32,995 nucleotides of DNA from an uncultured Halieaceae bacterium (lineage in GTDB: Bacteria > Pseudomonadota > Gammaproteobacteria > Pseudomonadales > Halieaceae), in NCBI GenBank assembly GCA_913045375.1, contig CAJWQE010000019.1:1-32995 (forward strand), written 5' to 3'. Shown here piece after piece: positions 8,615 through 16,770 of the stretch. Position 1 is the first letter of the stretch, and each line of letters begins with the position of its first letter. Both the position numbers and the translations under genes were made by a program. Under the pieces are notes generated by a model. It saw only the letters and a list, made by a program, of their open reading frames with translations, ran no database searches and was not told the origin of the DNA.

Positions 8615-9520
8615 ATGCAGGAGCTCAGCTGGGACGATTTGAAGGTGCTGTTGGCCTGCAGTCGTCACGGGTCGACGCGCACAGCAGCGTCAGCTTTAGG
8701 CGTGAGTAACAGCACAGTAGCTAGGCGACTAGAAGTACTTGAGGCGGCCATCGAAGGCCGCCTTTTTGATAGGACACCGGACGGACTTCTCGCCACAGCG
8801 CTGTGCGAGGAGTTGTTACCGATTGCAAAAACGGTCGAAGACACCATATCTGATGGACAGCTCAGATTAACTGGTAGAGATGCATTGCTAGCGGGAAAGC
8901 TCAAGCTCTCGATTGCTGATTTTAAGCCGGTAAACCAACTCCTCTTCCAAAGCCTAAACGAATTTTCTGAGGCATATCCCCGAATTCAATTGGATATTCG
9001 GTCGTCCAATGACAAGGTGGATCTCGCTAGGCGCGAGGCGGACTTTGCAATCCGAGGTCTGAAAGTCGATCAGCGCCCCCCTAAGGATATTGTCGGTGTG
9101 AAGCTGGGTTTATTGGCCATCGGGATCTACGTTCATAAGAAGCTGCTTGCTGACGCAAGGCTTGGTAAGCGAGAACTAACCTTCATCGATACAACGGAAG
9201 TGCTTCCTGCCGAATTACCTACATCGACCGACCTTGGGATCAAAGTTAAACACTGCATCGACGGCCCCATTGCCCGCTTCGATGCAGTAGTTAATCAAAT
9301 GGGGGTGGCGGCACTCCCTTGTTGCAGCGTCACTGAGCTGTCGGGTGTCGTGCGCTTACCAAATACTGAAAGTGTGCCTCATCGATACGTCTGGCTGTTG
9401 TATCACAAGGATCTCCGCCAGAGCGCTCGAATACGTGCCTTGTTCAAGCATTTGTTGGTGCTAGAAAAGAATTGGCCCGCAGAGTGGATGGGTCACACAC
9501 CTCACAGAAAGTTCCGTTGA
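8615..9520 (+). CDS. LysR family transcriptional regulator
   Basis: The 301-residue protein has the LysR layout: a winged helix-turn-helix at about 5-65 (GSTRTAASALGVSNSTVARR, then RLFDRTPDGL) and a periplasmic-binding-protein-like effector domain from about 90 to 290. AGGGAA lies about 6 nt before the ATG. LysR genes are usually divergent from a target; this one instead follows a small secreted protein gene by 12 nt on the same strand. It may regulate that gene and/or the 9.5-11.1 kb region. The co-inducer cannot be deduced. Confidence 0.9.
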   Translation: MQELSWDDLKVLLACSRHGSTRTAASALGVSNSTVARRLEVLEAAIEGRLFDRTPDGLLATALCEELLPIAKTVEDTISDGQLRLTGRDALLAGKLKLSIADFKPVNQLLFQSLNEFSEAYPRIQLDIRSSNDKVDLARREADFAIRGLKVDQRPPKDIVGVKLGLLAIGIYVHKKLLADARLGKRELTFIDTTEVLPAELPTSTDLGIKVKHCIDGPIARFDAVVNQMGVAALPCCSVTELSGVVRLPNTESVPHRYVWLLYHKDLRQSARIRALFKHLLVLEKNWPAEWMGHTPHRKFR

Positions 9521-9530
9521 GGTATTACAG

Positions 9531-9698
9531 ATGATCGATACTAGCTCTCGCAGGTACTTCTCATCAAAGCAGTGCAAAACCGTGGTTGAGAGGCATCACA
9601 ATCAATACGTGATTGCTTCCATGCTTGTTCACTCCAATCGATCAAAAACATTATTAAGTCGGTTTCAATCGCGGTCCCGCGGTCCGATCAACCCTTGA
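9531..9698 (+). CDS. Possible small protein (55 aa) downstream of LysR
   Basis: An ATG at 9531 follows GAGGT by 7 nt and opens a 55-codon frame ending TGA at 9696-9698. The predicted product begins MIDTSSRRYFSSKQCK, is rich in Ser, Arg and His, and has no signal peptide, membrane segment or recognisable domain. It begins 10 nt after the LysR stop, in a position where a co-translated small gene could sit. The ribosome site is the main support; composition is not strongly protein-like, so chance is possible. The rest of the 286-bp gap (9699-9806) shows no gene and no clear Pho box. Confidence 0.3.
   Translation: MIDTSSRRYFSSKQCKTVVERHHNQYVIASMLVHSNRSKTLLSRFQSRSRGPINP
9599..9615. repeat. CAATCA-N5-TGATTG dyad downstream of LysR
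   Basis: A perfect 6-bp inverted repeat with a 5-nt spacer lies about 190 nt before the PhoX gene, inside the possible 55-codon ORF. Its AT-rich dyad shape is like regulator sites, but the spacing is shorter than the classical LysR T-N11-A box. Confidence 0.25.
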
Positions 9699-9806
9699 GC
9701 CGTCTGCCGATCACTATTTTTTTACATCTAAGCTTTCTGGGTTCCGAAGCCCATCTTTTGCTACCCTTCGCTGCGTGAAATCTTCTCAGCGGCAAGCGAA
9801 TTAACT

Positions 9807-11150
9807 ATGAAACGACGTACATTTTTAAGCGCTACAGGTACAGCCTTCGCGGCCCTAACAGCGAGCGGCGGTAACGCGCGCGCGCTCGCCGATCGATCGT
9901 TCACCCGCGCGGTGGGTTACGGACAACTGGATCCCGATCCTCAGGGCGTGCTCGACCTTCCACCGGGCTTTTCTTATCAGGTGATATCGGCTTTGGGCGA
10001 TGCCATGAGCGATGGTGCAACCGTCCCGGACAAGGCCGATGGCATGGGATGTTTTGACCTTGGTGATGGACGTCTGGCGCTCGTGCGCAACCACGAGCTG
10101 GTTCCGCGTGATTCAAGCGGCGGTGCCTTTGAGCTGGGATTTGGCACCAAAGACGGTGTCTTGGTTCCCGGAGGCACGACTCACGTCGTGCTTGATCAGA
10201 AGAGTCTTGAGGTCACAGATCAGTTTCGATCGCTTGGCGGCACCATCCGCAATTGCTCTGGTGGCATCACGCCCTGGGGGAGTTGGCTGACCTGCGAAGA
10301 GTCGGCAACGGGTCCCGGGCAGAAGTACGGTGAAGGACTAGACAAGAATCACGGTTGGGTATTTGAGGTGCCTGCGACGGCCACTGGTTTGGTCGATCCC
10401 AAGCCATTGGTGGCAATGGGTCGCTTCAATCACGAAGCCGCCTGTGTGGATCCGGCGACCGGTTTGGTCTACCTGACAGAGGACCGCACTGACAGTGTCC
10501 TTTATCGTTTTATTCCCAGAGTCCCGGGCGAGCTCTCGCAAGGCGGTCGCCTGCAGGCGATGAGAGTGGAGGGTATCCCCGATCTGAGAAACTGGACGGG
10601 TATGTCGATGGCGGTGGGGGCTGCGGGCAAGGTCACCTGGGTTGATTTGGATTCGGTGGAGGCACCAAAGGATGATCTGCGTTACCAAGCGGCCGCAAAA
10701 GGTGCGAGTTTGGTGGCACGTGGTGAAGGCATCCACATGGGCGAGGGCGAGGCTTTTGTCTGCTCAACGAGTGGCGGCGCCCGTAAACTCGGTCAAATTT
10801 TCCGTGTCAAATTTAGCCCGGACGGGGAAAGCGATCGCGTGGAACTCTTTTTCGAGAGTGTATCAAAGCATCAATTTGATTACGGCGACAACGTTGTCGT
10901 TGCCCCCAATGGGCACCTCATCGTCTGTGAGGATCAGTACACCGAAGTCGTTGATAACCATTTGCGGGGGATCGCACCCGACGGGAACGCGTATCCGCTG
11001 GCGCGACTTCGACTGCAGACTGAGCTCGCCGGAGCCTGTTTCTCACCCGATGGACAGACAATGTTCGTCAATGTTTACGCGCCAACAAAAACGCTCGCTA
11101 TCACGGGGCCGTGGGATAGCTTTAACGCAAAGACGATTTCACTGTCCTGA
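9807..11150 (+). CDS. Tat-exported PhoX/DUF839 family protein (putative phosphatase)
   Basis: The 447-residue protein starts MKRRTFLSATGTAFAALTAS, a twin-arginine signal (Arg3-Arg4, S/T-RR-x-F-L type) that predicts export of a folded, cofactor-loaded protein. Family motifs include VRNHELVPRD (93-102), the GTIRNCSGG...TPWGSWLTCEE block (145-165), GRFNHEAA and GEGEAFVCSTSGG. In characterised PhoX, the cysteine of the block corresponding to Cys150 and several acidic residues help bind the Fe/Ca cofactor; I infer the same here. PhoX proteins release phosphate from monoesters in the periplasm, but many DUF839 members are untested. The protein is shorter than classical PhoX (about 600-700 residues). 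The ribosome site is weak and no Pho box is evident upstream. Confidence 0.85.
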   Translation: MKRRTFLSATGTAFAALTASGGNARALADRSFTRAVGYGQLDPDPQGVLDLPPGFSYQVISALGDAMSDGATVPDKADGMGCFDLGDGRLALVRNHELVPRDSSGGAFELGFGTKDGVLVPGGTTHVVLDQKSLEVTDQFRSLGGTIRNCSGGITPWGSWLTCEESATGPGQKYGEGLDKNHGWVFEVPATATGLVDPKPLVAMGRFNHEAACVDPATGLVYLTEDRTDSVLYRFIPRVPGELSQGGRLQAMRVEGIPDLRNWTGMSMAVGAAGKVTWVDLDSVEAPKDDLRYQAAAKGASLVARGEGIHMGEGEAFVCSTSGGARKLGQIFRVKFSPDGESDRVELFFESVSKHQFDYGDNVVVAPNGHLIVCEDQYTEVVDNHLRGIAPDGNAYPLARLRLQTELAGACFSPDGQTMFVNVYAPTKTLAITGPWDSFNAKTISLS

Positions 11151-11163
11151 GCACATTGGCGGC

Positions 11164-11191
11164 GCTCAGGCCTTGCGAAACAAGGATGAGC
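11164..11191. terminator. Hairpin between convergent PhoX and MOSC genes
   Basis: GCTCA-GG-CCTTG-CGAAA-CAAGG-A-TGAGC forms two 5-bp helices separated by a small internal loop. It fills the 45-bp gap between the two convergent stop codons. There is no T-run on either side, so it may be a bidirectional pause or mRNA 3'-end stabiliser rather than a classical terminator. Confidence 0.4.
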
Positions 11192-11195
11192 TGAG

Positions 11196-12035
11196 TTACA
11201 CGACCGTCACGGTCTGTCCTTGAGTAACGGCGCCGCCACGAACGACTTTCGCATAGACACCAAGATTGCCCTCTGCTTCAGTTACCAGGTGCCGCATGAT
11301 GTCCGTGTCTCGCGGGAGAGTGTCGGTAGCGTGAGTGGTCATCGAACAGCGCGGGCAAGTATCGATTACTTTGAGAACAACCTCGCCAATACGTAGCTCT
11401 TTACCGATCCACGCTTGCTCAGGGAATCGATCGGTCGAGCCCTCCACATCGAGAATGAAGTTGGCTCTAAATCGCTTTTCATCGAACGCCGAATTTGGCG
11501 CTGCGTGTGACATCGTATCCAGCGATTGCTGCGTCATGAGCATGATCGGAAAGGCATCAAAATAGGTCCCAGGCGGCGACTCGAATTCGATGACTTCCGC
11601 AAAGGCGCTGAGATCAGGGAGTGGTTCGTCGGGGGTGCGGCCGAAGATCTCTCGCAGTTCCTGTTCGAAATCTTCTGAGTCGGGCGCGCCTCGCCGATAG
11701 TGCTCCAGGTTATCGGGGGGAAGCAGCGGCCATAGAGTAACGCTGTGATCAAGTTTCTCCGACAGCCAACGATTCACCTCGTCTGAACTCGTCAGGCAAG
11801 TCGAACCATCCGGAGCAGTAATTTCCGATGTATTGCCATCGATCGATCGCGCGCCAAATAGCATCAGTTGTGGGAGTTTTTTAGCGCCACGAATGCCACC
11901 TCGGACCTCATCGCGCGTTGCCCAAGCGCGATCGCCTTGGATACCGCGTTCGCTAACCAATACTTCTGAGGGGGTCTCGCCCAACATGGACTTGACGGGG
12001 TAGCGGTGTATTTCTGTGATCGTTATTTCCGACAT
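11196..12035 (-). CDS. MOSC domain protein (YcbX/mARC-like, without ferredoxin domain)
   Basis: The 279-residue protein has an N-terminal MOSC beta-barrel domain (about 4-110, starting ITEIHRYPVKSMLGE) and a C-terminal MOSC domain (about 130-275). KRFRANFILD (187-196) and DTCPRCSMTTHATDT (225-239) match the conserved family blocks; Cys230 fits the molybdenum-ligating cysteine of mARC-type enzymes (R-C-x-x-T pattern). E. coli YcbX reduces N-hydroxylated compounds and carries a C-terminal [2Fe-2S] domain; this protein ends before such a domain, so electrons would come from a separate partner. AGAGGAG precedes the ATG. The gene lies 36 nt downstream of the copper amine oxidase gene, a setting consistent with oxidative amine chemistry, which is inference. 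Confidence 0.85.
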   Translation of the reverse strand: MSEITITEIHRYPVKSMLGETPSEVLVSERGIQGDRAWATRDEVRGGIRGAKKLPQLMLFGARSIDGNTSEITAPDGSTCLTSSDEVNRWLSEKLDHSVTLWPLLPPDNLEHYRRGAPDSEDFEQELREIFGRTPDEPLPDLSAFAEVIEFESPPGTYFDAFPIMLMTQQSLDTMSHAAPNSAFDEKRFRANFILDVEGSTDRFPEQAWIGKELRIGEVVLKVIDTCPRCSMTTHATDTLPRDTDIMRHLVTEAEGNLGVYAKVVRGGAVTQGQTVTVV

Positions 12036-12071
12036 GATCGAACTCCTCTGCGCGCCCTCATGAGACTCAAT

Positions 12072-14093
12072 TTACTCAGGAACGTCCAGTGCTGGATTCT
12101 GGTTAAAGAAGTTACGTGGCTTGAGCGTGATCTCATCCACCTTTGAGGGCATAACGGGCCAGTCCTCAGCCATAGGCACATGGTGGAAGCCAATCATGGG
12201 CCATGCGACCAGGTCAGTATTCTCAATAGCCTCGTCGTCTGCTGCGTACTGAGGCAGTCCAACACCGACATCCGATTGATTGACGGCTAGCCCGGTCGAG
12301 AAAATCTCGTTGGGCTTGTAGCGGGTCACCCATAAGTTGTTCTTCAGGAAGCCCGCACGTTGATAAATCGCATCATCGAGCGTTACCAATGGACGGGTAT
12401 TGGGGAAGATGAGCTGGTATGAAGTGGGGTAGCCCATCGCATTTTTCGCGGTGGTGCTGGCAAAGGTTAACAGCGCCGGCTTTTCTACTTTAATGACCGT
12501 TTGCGCCTGTTGCTCCGTCAGAACTTGCTCTTGTTGAACGGTCCAGATGCCCTGACGAGGTGCGCCATCGGGCTGCTCTGTGGCCACCAGCCGCTGACGA
12601 ACAAAATTGTTATCAACACCATCGACATCCATATCAATGCGATAGCTAAAGAAGTGGTCGTGATTGACGCCGACACGATAGGGAGCAATGAGCGTCCCTG
12701 TCTGCGTTTCCGACGCGGCTCTCGGGTCATCTAACGACGCTGAGAAAACACCCTTGGTGGCGTCAATGCCAGTTGAAATCAGTCGGATTCGAATGCGTCC
12801 ATCTTGCTGGAAAACGTAATCCTGGAAGTAATCGTAATTGCCGATCACGGCGACCATACGCACAACGAGATTGGTGGCTCTGCGTGAGTTGTGTTTCACC
12901 ATACCGGGTACATCGTCATACAAAGACTCGTGGTGACGCCAGCTGGGGTAGCCCGGGTCGAACTCAAAAATACAGATGCGATTTTCGGCGGTGAAGGCTT
13001 CCCCGCTAGCGGTGTGCAAGACCACATCCTGATACACAGCGGTGGGTGGGCAGTCGTTGCCCTTAAGCTCGGTTGCCATATTACCGAACCCGTACTCACC
13101 CATATCGAAGTAGGCGCGATAGAACCAATGGGTATCAGGGTCTTGGTATGGTACGAACATCTCAGACATGGCGATTTCGTAAGCAACGGGTCTGAATCCA
13201 TCATCGGAGACAACGCCAACATTGTTGAGAATCGTGCCTTGGCGGGGGTCAAAGCGGAGATGGAACTGCCAGTCTTGCCAGTTGATTTGGCTTCCTGTGA
13301 TGGCGAAATTTCGTCCCTCGCGCTGCTCGATAGTGATCGGTTTCAGTGCTGGCCGCGTGTCGAGTGCACTCTCATGAAACTCGATGACCTCAAAGTCATT
13401 GGGTGGTGTGTCAGCATCAGCAAACGAGTCTATGATTTCGATGAGTTTCAATTCTTCAACATCGAATAAGACACTGATCCCCTCTACGGGTCGCGCATAA
13501 GCGCTGGTAGTGGGCAGAAGCCCAAAGCCACTTTGACCCCGAATATTGAAACAGTCGAACCGGACAAGTCGGTCATTGACAGGGTTTGCAAGATCAGAGA
13601 AGAAACGACCGACCGTACGAGGCAGGCAGAGACCGTCCGAGCCGGTAATGCCACGCCTTTCTAGGGCAGCTACTACCTCAGGCAACTGGTTGACTGCGTC
13701 GAGTGCACTGAATAGCTCCTCACCTACCAGCATGGGTTGACCGCTGGTGATTTCACTCGGAGCAGAGAGCGATGCGTTATCAAAATCATAGCTCGCTAAA
13801 AAAGAGGCTTTGTTTAGCCTGTAGACAATATCTGCACCGCGGGTTGCTTGATCACCGGTCTGCCAAGCACGCGCCTTGTTCTTGTCAGGCTCCGTTAGAC
13901 TGATGCGATTGAACAAGACGTCCTCGCCAAACGCGCCGTTCACGGCGGCAGCTGCTTCGTTAATTTCTGTTTCGGTTAAGGAGTGCCACGGTGACAGTGT
14001 AGTGGGGGTGTTATTACCTGTTTCCTGCGAGCTTTGACCGCAGCTTGCCAAAACAGCGACGCTTAAAACTGCTAGAAATCGATTTATCCCCAT
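12072..14093 (-). CDS. Lipoprotein copper amine oxidase (TPQ-type)
   Basis: The 673-residue protein has a perfect AAGGAGGT site 7 nt before the ATG and a type II signal peptide with lipobox LASC (Cys18), so it is probably membrane-anchored and faces the periplasm. All main copper amine oxidase features are visible: catalytic base Asp330 in YRAYFDMGEYGFG, the topaquinone-forming tyrosine Tyr420 in VIGNYDYFQD, the copper-ligand pair His478 and His480 in VNHDHFFSYRIDMDVDG, and a third histidine at 637/638 in FHHVPMAEDWPVMP. These enzymes oxidise primary amines to aldehydes with release of H2O2 and ammonia. Typical bacterial members are soluble periplasmic or intracellular, so lipid anchoring is unusual. 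The gene is 45 nt after the glycosylase-like gene and just upstream of the MOSC gene. Confidence 0.92.
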   Translation of the reverse strand: MGINRFLAVLSVAVLASCGQSSQETGNNTPTTLSPWHSLTETEINEAAAAVNGAFGEDVLFNRISLTEPDKNKARAWQTGDQATRGADIVYRLNKASFLASYDFDNASLSAPSEITSGQPMLVGEELFSALDAVNQLPEVVAALERRGITGSDGLCLPRTVGRFFSDLANPVNDRLVRFDCFNIRGQSGFGLLPTTSAYARPVEGISVLFDVEELKLIEIIDSFADADTPPNDFEVIEFHESALDTRPALKPITIEQREGRNFAITGSQINWQDWQFHLRFDPRQGTILNNVGVVSDDGFRPVAYEIAMSEMFVPYQDPDTHWFYRAYFDMGEYGFGNMATELKGNDCPPTAVYQDVVLHTASGEAFTAENRICIFEFDPGYPSWRHHESLYDDVPGMVKHNSRRATNLVVRMVAVIGNYDYFQDYVFQQDGRIRIRLISTGIDATKGVFSASLDDPRAASETQTGTLIAPYRVGVNHDHFFSYRIDMDVDGVDNNFVRQRLVATEQPDGAPRQGIWTVQQEQVLTEQQAQTVIKVEKPALLTFASTTAKNAMGYPTSYQLIFPNTRPLVTLDDAIYQRAGFLKNNLWVTRYKPNEIFSTGLAVNQSDVGVGLPQYAADDEAIENTDLVAWPMIGFHHVPMAEDWPVMPSKVDEITLKPRNFFNQNPALDVPE

Positions 14094-14138
14094 GGTGCTA
14101 CCTCCTTATTTATTTTTTTGAGTCGGCAATGCGCAGAT

Positions 14139-14834
14139 TTACTCCGGTATTTGGTTTCTCCGGACCCCTAAAGAGACGAGTCGACTAAGCTCCGACAAGC
14201 TTCTACCGCTCTCCCCGCGAAGGTTATTGAAATAACTCTGTGCGGCTTTGAGGGCGCGCAAACTGTGAATGCCCGAATCAACAATATCGTTTTCGCGCAA
14301 AAAGAACTCCACATCGGCGGTCATCAGAAACGTATCGACACCTAAGGTTCTCAAGGCATAGGGACCCGTGTTCCCGCCCAGTCGGCTCCCGTGTTTCTTT
14401 AAGAACAGCCAGAGGCCAATAATGTCATCATCGGGCCAGCCGGCAATGAACTCGCCAAAGGTCTTGTCCTCGCGCCGCTCAGTGTCAGCAATCATCACCG
14501 CGTTATCCAGCACGGTTTTGACCTTGCTGAAGTTGCGAATGATGCCTGGATCGCTGGCCTTACGCTCGAGCATGTCGTCGGGCATCATCAGCAGACGCTC
14601 AATGTCGAACTCCCAGAAGACTTCTTCGAACTGCGGCCACTTATGATTGACGATGCGCCAAACGAAGCCTGACTGAAATACCTTCCTGGTGAACTCCGCA
14701 AGGTAGCGGTCAGACCCCAGCCCACTGAGATGCTCTTTGGTTGCAATGGCAGGTAGTAGGCTCTCTACAACATCACTCCCGCCTTTTCGTAGGCAGGCGA
14801 CTTCATACAAGTTGTCGTAGGACGGTCCAGGCAT
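14139..14834 (-). CDS. DNA-3-methyladenine glycosylase I (Tag)-like protein
   Basis: The 231-residue protein matches the Tag branch of the helix-hairpin-helix glycosylase superfamily: SGFVWRIVNHKWPQFEEVFW (53-72) corresponds to the substrate-pocket region, followed by a segment with NFSKVKTVLDNA and a helical C-terminal part ending in ALKAAQSYFNNLRGESGR. Classical Tag (about 187 residues) excises 3-methyladenine from alkylated DNA; zinc ligands of E. coli Tag are not clearly seen here, so this is a divergent member and its DNA activity is not certain. The gene lies 24 nt after the EamA transporter. Its company with metabolic genes is probably only operon packing. Confidence 0.8.
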   Translation of the reverse strand: MPGPSYDNLYEVACLRKGGSDVVESLLPAIATKEHLSGLGSDRYLAEFTRKVFQSGFVWRIVNHKWPQFEEVFWEFDIERLLMMPDDMLERKASDPGIIRNFSKVKTVLDNAVMIADTERREDKTFGEFIAGWPDDDIIGLWLFLKKHGSRLGGNTGPYALRTLGVDTFLMTADVEFFLRENDIVDSGIHSLRALKAAQSYFNNLRGESGRSLSELSRLVSLGVRRNQIPE

Positions 14835-14857
14835 TCAGGGAGTGTAACCCTAAATGA

Positions 14858-15748
14858 CTAGGCTTTTGCTTTCCGTGTACTGACGATACAGCCAGTGATG
14901 ATAAGCGCTGTGCCGAGCAGCGTGCCCGCACTGACCGGTTCAGCAAAAAACAGCCAACCAAACAATGCAGCCCAGATAAACGCCGTGTATTCCACGGACA
15001 CGAGGGCCTGTGCCTCCGCTCTGCTGTAGGCGATGGACAACAGTATGAGCGAAATGACGGCAAGAACGCCGGCGGCTGATGCGGCAGTCCACTGGACGAC
15101 ATCAGCGGGTAGGGTGACGGCGAATGGAGCGCCGAGCGCGAGGATGCAGGTCATGATCACGTTTTGATAGCAAGCAATTTCCGTGGGTCGTGCCACCAAG
15201 GCCTGCTTGCGCTGCAAAATGATATTGAGTGCATACATAACGGCGAAGATGAGGACCGCCGCAATACCCAGCAAACTGCTGTCATCACGCATCTGAAACA
15301 TATCTTCGCCGGCGATGACCAAAACACCACCAAAACCCAGGACGGCGGCGATTTTTGCGCCGCGCGTAATTTGCTCACCGAGCATGGGGGCCGCAAGGTA
15401 GAGAGCGATGATCGGGGCGACAAAGCTCAGACCAACAGCCTGCGCAAGGGGCAGCTGTGTCAGGCTCCAAAACAGGAACAGCATCATGAATGCCGTAAGC
15501 ACACCGCGAGTAATATGGAGTCTCAATACTCTACCTGTTGCTAGTTGGGGTCGATTGGGTAAGTAGAGTGCCGATGCAAAAACGGCTCCCATAGCCGCCC
15601 GCCAAAACGTGGCGCTGTAGGCACCCATAGCCAGTGCTTGGGCTTTCATAACCGCATCGAGTATGCAGAAGAATAGTACGCCTGCACTCGCCAATAAGAC
15701 CGGAACGAGAAGGCTCTCGCTGTTTTGAGGGGCGCCTATCACTTGCAT
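14858..15748 (-). CDS. EamA/DMT family transporter
   Basis: The 296-residue protein is almost entirely hydrophobic and fits ten transmembrane helices in two EamA repeats. Segments such as FWRAAMGAVFASALYL, LPLAQAVGLSFVAPIIALYL and ALVSVEYTAFIWAALFGWLFF are the usual conserved parts (the PLAQAVGLSFVAPI stretch ends repeat one and VEYTAFIWAALFGW lies in repeat two). Members move small metabolites such as amino acids or nucleosides, often as exporters across the inner membrane; no substrate can be assigned. It sits in a minus-strand run 48 nt after the alpha/beta hydrolase gene and 24 nt before the glycosylase-like gene. Confidence 0.92.
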   Translation of the reverse strand: MQVIGAPQNSESLLVPVLLASAGVLFFCILDAVMKAQALAMGAYSATFWRAAMGAVFASALYLPNRPQLATGRVLRLHITRGVLTAFMMLFLFWSLTQLPLAQAVGLSFVAPIIALYLAAPMLGEQITRGAKIAAVLGFGGVLVIAGEDMFQMRDDSSLLGIAAVLIFAVMYALNIILQRKQALVARPTEIACYQNVIMTCILALGAPFAVTLPADVVQWTAASAAGVLAVISLILLSIAYSRAEAQALVSVEYTAFIWAALFGWLFFAEPVSAGTLLGTALIITGCIVSTRKAKA

Positions 15749-15795
15749 GACTAAGCCACTATTGCACTCGAGAAACGTACTTACTAGACACTAGC

Positions 15796-16770
15796 TCAGG
15801 CCGTTTTATCGGCTGCGTGCCACTGTGCAACCAGCGAGCGAAGCACGCTGACGAAGGCGATGGGCTCATCGAGCATCAGGTGATGTCGTGCGCCGGGGAT
15901 GCTAATGAAGGGAATGTTGTCGCCACCTCGCTCACGCACGTAATCGGCTGAGTCGTCATCAAATAAGGCGCTGTGTTGTCCGTAGACATAGGCTTTTCTG
16001 CCAGGTGCGGCGACAACCGCATCTACTTGATTGAGTATTCGCTCTTTCAGGGAGAAATCACTATCGAAAACACTGGTATCGAACTTCCAGGTCCATCCAC
16101 CGTCAACCTGTTTTAGCGAGTGATAGGCCATGTAGTGGAACAAATAAGGTTCGCCACAAGGTTGGTTTGGCGAGAGTACAAAACGCGATTTTGCCTCGTC
16201 ATAAGTTGGGTAGATTCGGTTCGGGCGACTCGTATCGGATCGCATGGGACGCCCACCCGCGAAGTGTGCTTTGAGTCGCTCGGGTCTTAACACCATGAGG
16301 TCGCAAACAACGAGGCCACCGAAAAGCTCGTGAAAATCATTCATGGCGGCAAGGCCCACATGCCCACCGTAGCTGTGGGCAATCACGATGGGCTTAATGG
16401 CGTGATCAAATAGACCGGTTTCACGAGCGACGTCGACCACTTCCTGTACACGAACAGCGTCGGGATAGGACGAACGAACGCCTGAGTCACCCATGCCGGA
16501 TAGATCGTAGGCAACGACGTGGTATTGCTCAGCTAGAAACGGGGCGATGAAGGCCATGCAGCGCGCGTGGGCCAGAAAACCGTGCATCAAGAGTAAAGGC
16601 GGATTTGCAGGATCACCCCATCGGAAGTAGTGAACATCACACCCGTCCGAGTTTACCCATCCCTCTTCGCGAGGCACCTGCAACGCATCGACAAGCCACT
16701 GGGGTGCATCGGGCGCATCTGGCGGCAGTTCGCGGTTGAGGTCACAGATATCGGTTACTGGGTTCTTCAT
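15796..16770 (-). CDS. Alpha/beta hydrolase
   Basis: The 324-residue protein has the alpha/beta hydrolase fold with a visible triad: nucleophile Ser133 in IAHSYGGHVG, an acidic residue around 271-273 in ALFDDDSADY, and His296/297 in PGARHHLMLDEP. The oxyanion-hole motif HGF is at 63-65 and YDLSGMGDSG follows strand four. There is no signal peptide, so it is cytoplasmic. The substrate is unknown; relatives include esterases, lactonases and C-C hydrolases. AAGGACG lies about 12 nt upstream of the ATG. It is the first gene of the run leading to the copper amine oxidase. Confidence 0.9.
   Translation of the reverse strand: MKNPVTDICDLNRELPPDAPDAPQWLVDALQVPREEGWVNSDGCDVHYFRWGDPANPPLLLMHGFLAHARCMAFIAPFLAEQYHVVAYDLSGMGDSGVRSSYPDAVRVQEVVDVARETGLFDHAIKPIVIAHSYGGHVGLAAMNDFHELFGGLVVCDLMVLRPERLKAHFAGGRPMRSDTSRPNRIYPTYDEAKSRFVLSPNQPCGEPYLFHYMAYHSLKQVDGGWTWKFDTSVFDSDFSLKERILNQVDAVVAAPGRKAYVYGQHSALFDDDSADYVRERGGDNIPFISIPGARHHLMLDEPIAFVSVLRSLVAQWHAADKTA

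Noticed and set aside
9599..9615. The dyad as a classical LysR T-N11-A box
   Set aside because: The spacing gives T-N9-A, so it was kept only as an unassigned inverted repeat.
10642..11223. A 193-codon frame within the PhoX gene in another phase
   Set aside because: Lies within a well-supported gene; the composition is that of an out-of-frame translation.
12891..13469. A 192-codon open frame on the plus strand inside the copper amine oxidase gene
   Set aside because: It is antisense to a gene with all catalytic motifs intact and has no recognisable domain or ribosome site.
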